64,000 nucleotides of DNA from Ryuthela nishihirai (GCA_038380435.1 JAWZYU010000719.1:1-64000); one strand, 5' to 3'. Shown: positions 9,463 to 19,552, counted from the first letter of the stretch. The notes: generated by a model not told the origin, from the sequence alone. Translations and numbers: made by a program.

Positions 9463-12400
9463 ATGCCGTTAACTAGAAGTATGGATGAATTAGTAAAGTT
9501 GATAAATAGCTTCAAAGCCGATATGACTGCGCTGATGACTGATAGGAAAACCATTATGACTACGCTGATGAATGACATTAAAAGTCAAAATAATGATTTG
9601 AAAGCCGAAATAGCGACACAAAATAGTACATTAGATGAAATGATAGCCGAAATGGCCGCACGAAATAATGAGTTGAGGAATAAAAGAGGTGATCTGGCCG
9701 CACAAAATACTGAGATTAAAGGTGATATGGCCGCCCAAAGCGATAAAATAGGTGACTTGAAAGCCGAAATGGCCGCACAAAATAATGAGTTGAGAACTGA
9801 AATAGTTTCTCAAAAAGATGACTTGAAAGCCGATATGGCTACTCAGATGACTGATATTAAAGGTGATATAGCTGCCCAAAGCGATAAAATAGGTGACTTG
9901 AAAGCCGAAATGGCCGCACAAAATACTGAGATGAGAGCTGAAGTGGCTTCTCAAATTGATAAGTTTATTGATCAGTTCAAGGATAGTAAAACCGAACTCA
10001 ATAGACAATGCAATAGTTTAAATGTTGAATTTGTCAGTGAAAAAGATGATCTTGATAGTGTTAAGTTAGATTGTAAACATGGAAAAGAGAAAGGCAACGC
10101 ATATAAAAATGTGGATCTGCTACTGGAAATCAAGAATCGTAGAGATAGCGCAGATAATGCCTTTGACCACGCAACTACTGGTAATGCATGGCAGAGTGTC
10201 TATGTCGCTGGTGACATGTCTAGGAACTGTGAAGAACAATCACACAGATCAGAGAGCTGCGAGACTATACAGTACGCTTTGCACTTCAAAATACCTAGGT
10301 ATACAAGTCTGTCACGATCTGAAGAGAGATCCACACGAAAGGTATTCTATTCCTCGCCGTCAGCAAAATGCGTCATGGACAATTATCGCAAAGGCAGAGT
10401 AATGAGTGGTAATGAGGGGGAACGAAACAGAGTTTACGTTTCGCAGAGTGGTCCGAGTAAAGAAGAGGCGTCCATTCATCATAGATACAAAGTGCCATTC
10501 GACGTTACCGGGGAAGTCGGAGAGATTTTACCGAAGCATATAGCCACACTCGAATCGTTTATAGAAAGTAGGGATTTAAGGAAGAGGAATTCCGAAGGAT
10601 GGCTTAGAAGCATAACAGGTGATGCTAGTAAAAGAGCTTCAGGCAGAGACAGTACTTCAAAGACTAACTTTCTGGATGAAACTAAGCCTCAGAGTTACGA
10701 TAAGAGAGAAGTAAAGCCCTCAGACAATTTCAACGTAGCCACGCTGAATTTCTTTTCTGAACAGTCAATGTGCAGATTTGGACATTATAACCATTTAGAT
10801 TATAAGGATATAGAAAAGTTTTATCACGATTACAAGAGCTCTAAAGTGGACAATATCATGTTACAAAACTCGTCGCTGATTTCCAGAATGAACAATTTGG
10901 CAATCATGACTGATGTTTCCCTGGCTAATTACAATGAGAGCTCCAAGAAAGTGAATTCCGAAGAAACAGCAACTATGACCTCCTCGGGTCATGTGTTTTG
11001 CTGGAGACCCGAGTGGCGCCATCGGATGGTAGATAAACACAGTACAGGAGGTGTCGGCGACAAAGTGAGTCTTGTCTTGGCTCCTGCACTTGCTGCTTTA
11101 GGTCTCAAGGTCCCTATGATCTCCGGTCGTGCTCTCCAATTGACGGGAGATACTCTGTACAAATTGGAATCCATCCCTGGCTTCACAGTCGACTGCACTA
11201 AAGATAAAATCGAGCAGATGATGGAAGACGTCGGATGCTGCATCGTAGGACAGACAGTGGAGCTGGTGCCAACAGATAAGGAGATTTACCGCTGCAAGGA
11301 TCTGACGGCTACCGTAGATAGCGTTCCTCTAATGAGATGCTCAATTGTGTCCAAAAAGCTGGCTGAAGGAGTGTGCGCTTTGGTTTATGATGTTGAATTC
11401 GGAAAAGGAGCTATTGATCTCATCAGTACAGAAGATGTTGCTGTTGATTTAGTTAAGAAAATGGTTGCAGCATCACAAGCTCGTGGAATGAAGAGTTTGA
11501 GTTGTTCAGCTGTTATCAGCAACATGGATGGAAGTGTTCAGTGTTTCCTTGGTAACGGATCCTTGGAACTGCAAGAGCTCGTCGAAGAGTTAGGAGAACT
11601 TCTGCGTTTTGTGAACATTGTGGATAATAGGGTAGATGAAGCATCACGTGTCCGTAAGGTTCTGCATAACGGCAATGCTTTGAACAAGTTTCGTAACATG
11701 TTAATAGAACAAGGAGTATCTGAAGATGTTGCAAGCTGGCTATGTGAAGGTAAAACAGAAAAAATATTGCTAGCAGCCCGACACATCACTGATTTCACTT
11801 ATACAGGAGAAACAGATAAGGTTGTCGGATTAGAAGCTGCAGTCCTAGCAAGAGTATGGAAGGAGGAGATGGACCGAAGCGCTAAAAAGAATTATGGAGC
11901 TGATATTATATTTGTGAAGCACCTTGGGGATCAATTTGAATCAGGTGAAATATGGCTGAAGGTTCATCACGACAGTTCTGAATTAAGTGAAAGTCAACTG
12001 ACAAAAGGGTCAGATTGCAGGATGAAACTCCTCCCTAGATTTTATGTCACTAATGACTTTCATTCCTTGTTACTGTTGATAGAAGTAAAAATCCAAAGAA
12101 GAAAACTTTCGACAAAGAAGAAAACTTTTTACAGGTTTTGCACGAAAACTCTTAGTCGATTCTTCTCCCTGCAGAGACATAAACGTGTTCACAAGGGCTA
12201 TAGGCCTTACACGTATTATGTTTGTGGACGAGGCTTCAGTCAGAAAAGAAATCTACGTCATAATGAGATTCGCTTTCATTTTGACACAAACGTGGTATAT
12301 CGCATTCGTCGACGTCCAGCTACAAAGTGCAAGGTGGTTCACGTGGATCGTTTGGCCCCGTTTCATCGAAGAACTGAAGAAACTTTGGAATCCAGAATTG

Positions 12401-12525
12401 TTCGGGACGAACAAGACCTGGGAAGGGGGCAGTGTTACGACAGAAGAATCTGGCAACCGAAAGCAAAGTTTCAGCCAACGAATAAGAACGTTGGGAGAAT
12501 TTGGAGAAGAAGAGTGGAGCGTTAA
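9463..12525 (+). CDS. Chimeric Gag-like / thymidine phosphorylase / zinc finger / integrase-tail protein, 1020 aa
   Basis: The sole gene of the LTR element. The ATG is the first in frame after the primer site. Residues 1-180 form a charged, Gag-like coiled coil with a 47-residue internal repeat (units start near 87 and 134). Residues 181-504 are polar and unrecognised. Residues 507-848 match animal thymidine phosphorylase from within its N-terminal third onward: KHSTGGVGDK at 525-534 and SIVSKKLAEG at 627-636. About 90-100 N-terminal residues and a short internal stretch near MDGSVQCF are absent. The enzyme family cleaves thymidine with phosphate. Phosphate-site His526, Ser627 and Lys631 remain, but Lys612 replaces the usual Arg, and the signature at 554-569 (SGRALQLTGDTLYKLE) departs at several conserved positions, so activity is doubtful. 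Residues 895-939 are a C2H2 finger with Tyr918 in place of the first Cys. Residues 943-968 (VVHVDRLAPFH) are a gypsy integrase C-terminus. The last 30 codons lie in the 3' LTR. Confidence 0.85.
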   Translation: MPLTRSMDELVKLINSFKADMTALMTDRKTIMTTLMNDIKSQNNDLKAEIATQNSTLDEMIAEMAARNNELRNKRGDLAAQNTEIKGDMAAQSDKIGDLKAEMAAQNNELRTEIVSQKDDLKADMATQMTDIKGDIAAQSDKIGDLKAEMAAQNTEMRAEVASQIDKFIDQFKDSKTELNRQCNSLNVEFVSEKDDLDSVKLDCKHGKEKGNAYKNVDLLLEIKNRRDSADNAFDHATTGNAWQSVYVAGDMSRNCEEQSHRSESCETIQYALHFKIPRYTSLSRSEERSTRKVFYSSPSAKCVMDNYRKGRVMSGNEGERNRVYVSQSGPSKEEASIHHRYKVPFDVTGEVGEILPKHIATLESFIESRDLRKRNSEGWLRSITGDASKRASGRDSTSKTNFLDETKPQSYDKREVKPSDNFNVATLNFFSEQSMCRFGHYNHLDYKDIEKFYHDYKSSKVDNIMLQNSSLISRMNNLAIMTDVSLANYNESSKKVNSEETATMTSSGHVFCWRPEWRHRMVDKHSTGGVGDKVSLVLAPALAALGLKVPMISGRALQLTGDTLYKLESIPGFTVDCTKDKIEQMMEDVGCCIVGQTVELVPTDKEIYRCKDLTATVDSVPLMRCSIVSKKLAEGVCALVYDVEFGKGAIDLISTEDVAVDLVKKMVAASQARGMKSLSCSAVISNMDGSVQCFLGNGSLELQELVEELGELLRFVNIVDNRVDEASRVRKVLHNGNALNKFRNMLIEQGVSEDVASWLCEGKTEKILLAARHITDFTYTGETDKVVGLEAAVLARVWKEEMDRSAKKNYGADIIFVKHLGDQFESGEIWLKVHHDSSELSESQLTKGSDCRMKLLPRFYVTNDFHSLLLLIEVKIQRRKLSTKKKTFYRFCTKTLSRFFSLQRHKRVHKGYRPYTYYVCGRGFSQKRNLRHNEIRFHFDTNVVYRIRRRPATKCKVVHVDRLAPFHRRTEETLESRIVRDEQDLGRGQCYDRRIWQPKAKFQPTNKNVGRIWRRRVER
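10981..12006 (+). other. Transduced thymidine phosphorylase segment inside the ORF
   Basis: This part of the chimeric ORF aligns by eye with animal TYMP over about 340 codons. There is no intron and no frame change, as expected of a copy made from spliced mRNA. The entry point is near SGHVFCWRPEWRHRM, which parallels the stretch just before KHSTGG in vertebrate TYMP. The exit is shortly after GEIWLKVHH, the usual C-terminal region. Confidence 0.85.
12420..12430 (+). other. Polypurine tract
   Basis: GGGAAGGGGGC directly precedes the 3' LTR, the position used to prime plus-strand synthesis in LTR elements. Confidence 0.75.
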
Positions 12526-13052
12526 CGGTCGTTGTGTTGTAACAGTCGGTGAGTTCGAAAATGGACGGTGAGCTGTTCTGAGACAGTGCGCGTAAGTATC
12601 AAGAAGTAACTTGATGTGTTGTGTATACGCGGAAGGATAAAAGTGGGATCTTTTATCGTTACGTATCAAGAAGTAACTTGATGTGTTGTGTATACACGGA
12701 AGTATAAAAGTGGGAACTTTTATGGCTAACTTCGAATGTCTACACGGACTGTCTTTTTGTTCGGCTAGTGTGTGAACAGTTATTAGCACAGGACGAGAAT
12801 TGGTTTACGAGTGAAGATCTTCGGGTGACCTGGTAAATCAAGTAAAAGGTAGTATTTAGTAAAATACACAGAGCTGATATTGTGTGCTCTACGCAGGAAG
12901 ATTGATGACTTGTGCATGTTAATAGTTGATTTGTTAATAAGATACTTCATCCATATTTCCTTTGTAACAATTTACCTTGTATTGAATTTGGTTTTGAAAT
13001 ATAGCTTTTAATACTCACGCTCAGTGGCTATCCATTTTTGTGATCCGCAACA
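12431..13052 (+). repeat. 3' LTR
   Basis: Same length and sequence as 8804-9425 apart from one visible substitution. The flank after it begins ATATTAAT, giving the short target duplication. Confidence 0.93.
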
Positions 13053-13182
13053 ATATTAATATTTATTTCACATTAAAAATCCCTGAATCATTCACTATTT
13101 GCGGAAAACATGGGAAATGAGAAAATCTAAGAGCATTGTACTTTCGTCGCCACACACTTTAAGTTATTAACCCCTGTAAGAT

Positions 13183-13569
13183 AAGGGGCGGGGGTGGCTC
13201 AGTCGGTAGCGCGCCAGGCTCGTAATCTGTAGTTCCCAGGTTCGAGTCCCAGCTGGGTCAGCGTTGAGATTTATCTCCGCAAAATTCCCCGCCCTGCCCA
13301 CGGTCAGTAGGGGACACCGATGGGCTTGGAAAGGCCGCCGTCCGTCGGATGGGACGTTAAGCCGTGGCCCCGTGTGCTGGAGAGCCATACCCTGTGCACG
13401 TTTAAAGAACACGCTGGATGGCCTTGACGGGAGGCTACCATCTGTCTCCCAACAGCTGTTCTAGTGGGGCCCCTCCCCCCAACCTTCTCTGAGCCTTCGG
13501 GGTCCATGTGACCTGGCCATTTAGCCCATAGTGTGCAAAAAAGTGCCGCTTAGAGGTAGAACAACCCAA
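13183..13569 (+). mobile_element. SINE-A, full length, TSD 11 bp
   Basis: A good reference copy. Head GGGGCGGGGGTGGCTCAG, B box GGTTCGAGTCC, body with CACGGTCAGTAGGGGACACC, 3' end GAGGTAGAACAACCCAA. CCCTGTAAGAT at 13172-13182 and 13570-13580 is the target duplication, as made by LINE-driven integration. The anticodon region reads GGCTCGTAATCTG; some copies read CTCATAATCTG, which suggests tRNA-Met or tRNA-Thr ancestry. Confidence 0.95.
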
Positions 13570-13661
13570 CCCTGTAAGATGACCACTGGAATGATCGTCT
13601 GTGTGTGATTTTCCACACATAGCTATGTTTTGAAGCGTACCGCTAAGAAATAAAATTACTT

Positions 13662-13840
13662 TCACTACTGCTGATCAAAGGGATCTGGGTTCGAGCCCCG
13701 GATAAGGCATGGATGTTTGTGTTGTTTTTCTGCTGAGGTCCCGCCATCCTCTCAGATCTACTACGGCGTATAAACTGACAGGCTCTTTATCAGACCTCTG
13801 TGGCAAGCAACTGCTTGAGGGGGCATTTATTTTATTGTGC
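13662..13840 (+). mobile_element. SINE-B, partial head
   Basis: It starts inside the head at TACTGCTGATCAAAGGG. B box GGTTCGAGCCCC and the normal 3' end are present. Confidence 0.9.
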
Positions 13841-13898
13841 GACAGAAATTAGATTTTGGAGGGGAAACGGCATAGTATATTTATGGCTTTCAAAATGG

Positions 13899-14277
13899 TT
13901 GGGTTTTATCTCTGAGCGGCACTTTTTTGCACACCATGGGCTAAATGGCCAGGTCACAAGAACCCCGAAGGCTCAGAGAAGGTTGAGAGGAAGAGACCCA
14001 CTGGAACAGCTGTTGGGAGACGGTAGCCTCCTGTTGAGGCCATCCAGCGTGTTCTTTAACGTGCACAGGTATGGCTCTCTCGCACATGGGGCACGGATTA
14101 ACGTCCCATCTTACGGACGGCAGCCTTTCCAAGCCTATCGGTGTCCCCTACTGACCGTGGACAGGGCGGGGAGTTTTGGCGGAGATAACTCTGTCTCAAC
14201 GCTTACCCAGCTGGGACTCGAACCTGGGAACTGCAGATTACGAGTCTGGCGTGCTACTGACTGACCACCCCCGCCCC
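13899..14277 (-). mobile_element. SINE-A, TSD 12 bp
   Basis: Near full length, flanked by CTTTCAAAATGG at 13887-13898 and 14278-14289. Confidence 0.94.
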
Positions 14278-14367
14278 CTTTCAAAATGGAATATTTGGTT
14301 CCTTGTAAGAGTATTTGCAAGAGTTTTTCAAACATACGAGTAACAGACGATAGACGATTACATGTCC

Positions 14368-14446
14368 CAGATTCTTCTATTATTAGATCCAGATTCTTCT
14401 ATTATTATTGTATCCAGATTCCAGATTCTTCTATTATTATTGTAAA
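14368..14446. repeat. Short tandem repeat
   Basis: Imperfect repeats of CCAGATTCTTCTATTATTA with variable spacing, about three units. Confidence 0.75.
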
Positions 14447-14801
14447 TAGTAGAAAGCCCTTTGAAAACATTGGGAAAAATCAGTTGTAATACTTTCAAAT
14501 TTTATTGGATACCAGAAGTGATGAGGTCTTAATCTACAGTATATGACTCAACGTTGTTTCCATTTTGCGTAAAACTTCATTTGGGGGGGGGGGGAATCCC
14601 CTGTTAATCCGCCATCCATATAAAACGTACAGGAACTTCAAAGTTTTTAGAAAATATTGTAGCATGGACTTACTTTATTCGTTTAAAATAGGACAGCAAG
14701 ATGTTTGGTTTTTCCTTTCATTCGCCGAAAGGCGAATGAATTTTTACTGTCGCATCGTACATTATTACATATATTATTTTTTTCAACATCCCGATTAATC
14801 C

Positions 14802-15188
14802 ATGGGCGGGGGTGGTTCAGTCGGTAGCGCGCTAGGCTCATAATCTGTAGTTCCCAGGTTCGAGTCCCAGCTGGGTCAGCGTTGAGATTTATCTCCGCAA
14901 AATTCCTCGCCCTGCCCACGGTCAGTAGGGGACACCGATGGGCTTTGAAAGGCCGTCGTCCGTCGGATGGGACGTTAAGCCGTGAACCCGTGTGCGGGAG
15001 AGCCATAACCCTGTGCACGTTAAAGAACACGCTGGATGGCCTTGACGGGAGGCTACCATCTGTCTTCCAACAGCTGTTCCAGTGGGTTCCCTCCCCCAAC
15101 CTTCTCTGAGCCTTCGGGGTCCATGTGACCTGGCCATTTAGTCCATGGTGTGCAAAAAGTGCCGCTCAGAGGTAAAACAACCCAACAA
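14802..15188 (+). mobile_element. SINE-A, TSD 12 bp
   Basis: Full length, flanked by CCCGATTAATCC at 14790-14801 and 15189-15200. The anticodon position reads CAT (GGCTCATAATCTG). Confidence 0.95.
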
Positions 15189-15453
15189 CCCGATTAATCC
15201 GACTTTGATAATCGAGAGTCTGATAGTTTATGCCACTAGCGATTAACTTTCGTTGAATGTCCACTTCAAATAATGCGACCTAACCTCGTGCAACCACATT
15301 ATTTTTTCCTAATGGTCAAATGTATGTACTAACAACTCTCCAATTCTAAAACGACGATAAATTTAAACCAACGAATCTTATCCGGCGTCATTAATTATTG
15401 TCTTTGATATGGTTGTAAATGCATCGTTAGTAGTACCACGCCTGAAAGAAATA

Positions 15454-15592
15454 ACGATGGATGTATGTGTCGTTTTTCTGCTGAGGTCCTGCCATCCTCT
15501 CAGACCTACTCTGGCATATAAACTGACTGGTTCCTGTCAGACCTCTGTGGCAAGCAGCTGCTTGAGGGGGTATTATTTTTATTAATGATCCA
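15454..15592 (+). mobile_element. SINE-B, head missing
   Basis: It starts at ACGATGGATGTATGTGTCG and runs to GCTTGAGGGGGTATTATTTT. Confidence 0.88.
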
Positions 15593-15700
15593 TTAATATT
15601 TATCAAAATACCGATTTCTAGCCACCTATTCAACCTATCGAGTTAATATTTAGTACTGCACATCCTCGGGCTAATCTGAAGACCCGGCCAAAATTTCGGG

Positions 15701-16096
15701 TTGTATTGGATTTGGGTTGTTTTACCTCTGAGCGGCACATTTTTGCACACCATGGGCTAAATGGCCAGGTCACATGGACCCCGAAAGCTCAGAGAAGGTT
15801 GGGGGGAGGGGCCCCACTAGAACAGCTGTTGGGAGACAGATGGTAGCCTCCCGTCAAGGCCATCCAGCGTGTTCTTTAACGTGCACAGGGTATGGCTCTC
15901 CCGCACACGGGGCCACGGCTTAACGTCCCATCCGACGGGCGGCGGCCTTTCCAAGCCCATCGGTGTCCCCTTACTGACCGTGGGCAGGGCGGGGAAATTT
16001 TGCGGAGATAAATCTCAATGCTGACCCAGCTGGGACTCGAACCTGGGAACTACAGATTACGAGCCTGGCGCGCTACCGACTAAGCCACCCCCGCCC
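15701..16096 (-). mobile_element. SINE-A, TSD 12 bp
   Basis: Full length, flanked by CCAAAATTTCGG at 15688-15699 and 16097-16108. Confidence 0.95.
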
Positions 16097-16108
16097 CCAA
16101 AATTTCGG

Positions 16109-16419
16109 ATTTCTAGCCCTATAATGTGAAGAGTTATGGCTACCATAGAACATAATCCTTTTATTATTATAGATACAGATCTATCTATCTTTATAAATTG
16201 GCCCTGGGCAATATCGTTTTTTTGACAGCGAATTATTTCATTCCAATTCAAAAGTTTAAACTCGTGTTCTGTTACAGATAAAAATTTAAATTTTTTAATG
16301 AAGAGAATTTTTTCAAATTCCAAAAATTGGTTTGTCTAGGTAAGGAATTTCCAAACTTTTCGGCATCATGCCACCCTTTTGGGTTTTGAGAAACGCTCAC
16401 GTCACCCCACATTTAACGG
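16109..16419. other. AT-rich spacer
   Basis: Nothing recognisable apart from a short CTATCTATC stretch near 16180. Confidence 0.5.
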
Positions 16420-16685
16420 AAATTTATCTCCCTAAATCAGTAGGAGTGGGTTTGGAAACGCTGACATCCGTCAGATGGGGCGTTAAGCCGTGGCCCCGTG
16501 TGCAGGAGAGCCATACCCTGTGCACGTTAAAGAACACACTGGATGATCATGACGGGAGGCTGTCATCTGTCTCCTAACAGCGGTCCAGTGGACCCCTTAA
16601 CCTCTGAGCACGTGGGATCTTTGTGACCTGGCTATTTAACCATTGTGTGTAAAAGTGCCGTTCAGAGGTAAAATAACCCATCCCT
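16420..16685 (+). mobile_element. SINE-A, head missing, diverged
   Basis: From ATTTATCTCCCTAAATCAG through CGTTAAGCCGTGGCCCCGTG to GGTAAAATAACCCATCC. Confidence 0.85.
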
Positions 16686-17009
16686 CTCATTTATCATCAG
16701 CCAATTCCGCTTTTAACAACAATTTCATTTCAAAATAAAAAATTATCAGAAAAATTTTCGCATTTTTGCGCTCCATTGAATTGTTTTCACCTTCCGAAGG
16801 AGGTCTCTCTCAGTTTTGGAACCCCAAGTCTAAGCTAGTCCTGAGCAAACCTTTTAGCTGAAAGGCTGCATAGAAAATTGAAATGAAAGGGCGCGGCCGC
16901 CAAAGAAATATATAATCGATAACGTATGTGTAAACAAACAAACGATTTTCTCGTTCAAAAATTTATTTGTCAGTAGCAGCTCACGGGCCGTAGTTTCTCC
17001 GGGTCTGGT

Positions 17010-17399
17010 GGGGGCGGGGTGGCTCAGTCGGTAGCGCGCCAGGCTCGTAATCTGTAGTTCCCAGGTTCGAGTCCCAGCTGTGTCAGCGTTGAGATTTATC
17101 TCCGCAAAAATTCGCCGCCCTGCTCACGGTCAGTAGGGGACACCGATGGACTTAGAAAGGCCACCGTCCGTCGGATAGGACGTTAAAGACGTGGCACCGT
17201 GTGCGGGAGAACCATACCCAGTGCACGTTAAAGAACACGCTGGATGGCCTTGACGGGAGGCTACCATCTGTCTCCCAACAGCTGTTGCAGTGGGTCCCCT
17301 CCCCCAACCTTCTCTGAGCCTTCGGGGGTCCATCTGACCTGGCCATTTAGCCCATGGTGTGCAAAAAAGTGCCGCTCAGAGGTAAAACAACCCAACCCA
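17010..17399 (+). mobile_element. SINE-A, full length
   Basis: Head to tail complete, ending AAAACAACCCAACCCAACC. I found no clear TSD. Confidence 0.93.
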
Positions 17400-17419
17400 A
17401 CCTGATCGTATGATTACCC

Positions 17420-17585
17420 TCCAGACTGACGTCAGCCTTTCTAAGCCCATCGGTGTCCCCTTTCTGGCCGAAGGGCAAAGTAGTTAGCGAAGATAAATCT
17501 GAATGCTGCACCAGGTAGGACTCGAACCTGGGAACTGCATTTTACGAGCCTAGCATGATATCGACTAAAGCAACCCCCGTCCCTA
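17420..17585 (-). mobile_element. SINE-A, head half only, diverged
   Basis: Contains CAGCCTTTCTAAGCCCATCG, GGACTCGAACCTGGGAACTG and a degraded A box. The 3' half is missing. Confidence 0.8.
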
Positions 17586-18146
17586 TTAGTAGATGAGAAC
17601 CAAGTGCTCCATGTATTACCACTAACTGATAGTTCAGACCATTTAATAGTTAGTAAGGAGAAACCTTTCTCCGATAATAAAAGGAAAATTGTTTGCTACC
17701 TTATGCAACTTGCTAGTGGAAGCTAGGAAATTAATATCGCCATGCTTGGTCGTAATTCATTTTGATTGGTCTCAGAATTGTCTGGTTCGAAATTTGAATA
17801 ATAAAAATTCTTGTCGGAGTACCGTAGTTGTATTCGGATGAATAGATTCAGATTAAAACATGTTCATAAAGGACCTAATTAGTACGAACTCCAGTCTTCC
17901 GCATTCACTGCAAGAACCAAAAATCGCCGTATTTCGATTCATTTCTTGAACCATGCATTTGTTTCGTCAAGACAGAGATTTTGAATTAAAGCTTGTTTCG
18001 TATGAATGATAATTATTCCTGACATGTAAGTAATCTCCAGATTATTTGAGAAACTTTTAACAACTGGGATAAAAGTTATTTGTTTAACATTACGTGGTGT
18101 ATTCACTGTCTTGACGCATGTCATGGACAGAAATAAGGATTGGATT
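17586..18146. other. AT-rich spacer
   Basis: No gene or element ends recognised. Confidence 0.5.
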
Positions 18147-18679
18147 GGGTTGTTTTACCTCTGAGCGGCACTTTTTTTGCACACAATGGGCTAAATGGCC
18201 AGGTCACAAGGACCCCGAAGGCTCAGAGAAGGTTGGGGGAGGGGACCCACTGGAACAGCTGTTGGGAGACAGATGGTAACCTCCCGTCAAGGTTGGGTTG
18301 TTTTACCTCTGAGCGGCACTTTTTTGCACACCATGGGCTAAATGGCCAGGTCACATGGACCCCGAAGGCTCAGAGAAGGTTGGGGGAGGGGACCGATTGG
18401 AACAGCTGTTGGGAGACAGATGGTAGCTTCCCATCAAGGCCATCCAGCATGTTCTTTAACGTGCACAGGGTATGGCTCTTCAGCACACAAGGCCATGGCT
18501 TAACATCCCATCCAACGGATGATGGCCTTTCCAAGCCCATCGGTGTCCCCTACTGACTGTGGACAGGGCAGGGAATTTTAATGCGGAGATAAATCTCAAC
18601 TCTGACCTAGCTGGGACTCGAACCTGGGAATTGCAGATTATGAGCCTGGCGCGCTACCGACTGAGCCACCCCCGCCCCA
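18147..18679 (-). mobile_element. SINE-A with one extra 3' unit (dimer of the tail)
   Basis: From left to right, a ~147 bp 3' segment (18147-18293, from TGGGTTGTTTTACC to CCCGTCAAGG) is followed directly by a complete minus-strand SINE-A starting again at TTGGGTTG. Confidence 0.9.
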
Positions 18680-18685
18680 CTGCGT

Positions 18686-19058
18686 GTGGGAGTGGCTCAG
18701 TCTATAGTGCGCCAGGTTCATAATCTGTAGTTTCCAGGTTCGAATCCCAGCTGGGCAAGCGTTGAGATTTATATCTGCAAAACTCCCCGCTCTTCTCTCA
18801 GTCAGTAGGGGATGCCGATGGGCTTGGAAAGGCCGCCGTCCGTCGGATGGGACGTTGAGATGTGTGCGGAGAGCCATACTGTGCTCGTTAAAGAACACGC
18901 TAGGAGGCCTTGATGAGATGCTACCATCTGTCTCGTAACAGATCTCCAGTGATAAGGAAGAAGGAATATCCCTCCCACAACCTTTGATCCCTCAGGGTCT
19001 TTGTGACTGGCCAGTTGTATGAAAAAAGTGCCGCTCACAGTTGAAACAACCCAACCCA
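18686..19058 (+). mobile_element. SINE-A, diverged
   Basis: Head GGGAGTGGCTCAGTCTATAG with a CAT anticodon position. The body carries several small deletions. It ends TTGAAACAACCCAACCC, abutting the preceding minus-strand copy. Confidence 0.88.
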
Positions 19059-19171
19059 TTACAAAAAAAAAACGCCGATAAGAGATGACACAATGCAAAG
19101 TGTGTCTTGCGAATAGGGAATTCTCGTTTGCAAAAAATAAGAACGCCGCTTCCCTAAGCAGGTAAGAAGAG

Positions 19172-19552
19172 GTTGGGTTGTTTTACCTCTGAGCGGCACT
19201 TTTTGCACACCATGGGCTAAATGGCCAGGTCAAATGGACCCCGAAGGCTTAGAGAAGGTTGGGGGAGGGGACCCACTGGAACAGCTGTTGGGAGACAGAT
19301 GGTAGCCTCCCGTCAAGGCCATCCAGCATGTTCTTTAACGTGCACAGGGTATGGCTGTCCCGCACACGGGGCCACGGCTTAACGTCCCATCCGAAGGACG
19401 GCGACCTTTCCAAGCCCATCGGTGTCCCCTACTGACCGTGGGCAAGGCGGGGAATTTTGCGGAGATAAATCTCAACGCTGACCCAGCTGGGACTCGAACC
19501 TGGGAACTACAGATTACGAGCCTGGCGCGCTACCGACTGAGCCACCCCCGCC
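19172..19552 (-). mobile_element. SINE-A, TSD 13 bp
   Basis: Full length, flanked by CAGGTAAGAAGAG at 19159-19171 and 19553-19565. Confidence 0.95.

Larger units (their letters stand above)
8804..13052 (+). mobile_element. Young Ty3/gypsy-type element carrying a captured thymidine phosphorylase
   Basis: A complete non-autonomous LTR element of about 4.25 kb. Near-identical LTRs (8804-9425, 12431-13052) enclose a tRNA-Leu primer site, one 1020-codon ORF and a polypurine tract. The flanks carry a short duplication, ATAT at 8800-8803 and 13053-13056. Gypsy ancestry rests on the integrase-tail motif at the end of the ORF. Protease, RT, RNase H and the integrase core are missing; in their place lie an unknown segment, a thymidine phosphorylase segment without introns and a zinc-finger remnant. 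The near-identity of the LTRs implies a very recent insertion, so an active partner supplied the enzymes. Confidence 0.9.

Noticed and set aside
9631..10008. 125-codon minus frame opposite the coiled coil
   Set aside because: It is a shadow of the repetitive coiled-coil coding sequence on the plus strand.
10981..12006. Thymidine phosphorylase as bacterial contamination or an ordinary host gene
   Set aside because: It lies in frame inside an LTR element, reads most like animal TYMP around KHSTGG, and lacks its own start and stop.
8804..13052. Endogenous retrovirus with an envelope gene
   Set aside because: No envelope-like signal peptide, cleavage site or membrane anchor is visible; the whole internal region is one ORF with other content.
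13183..13260. tRNA gene-like segments with A and B boxes
   Set aside because: They are SINE heads: the acceptor stem does not pair and each is followed by the same SINE body.
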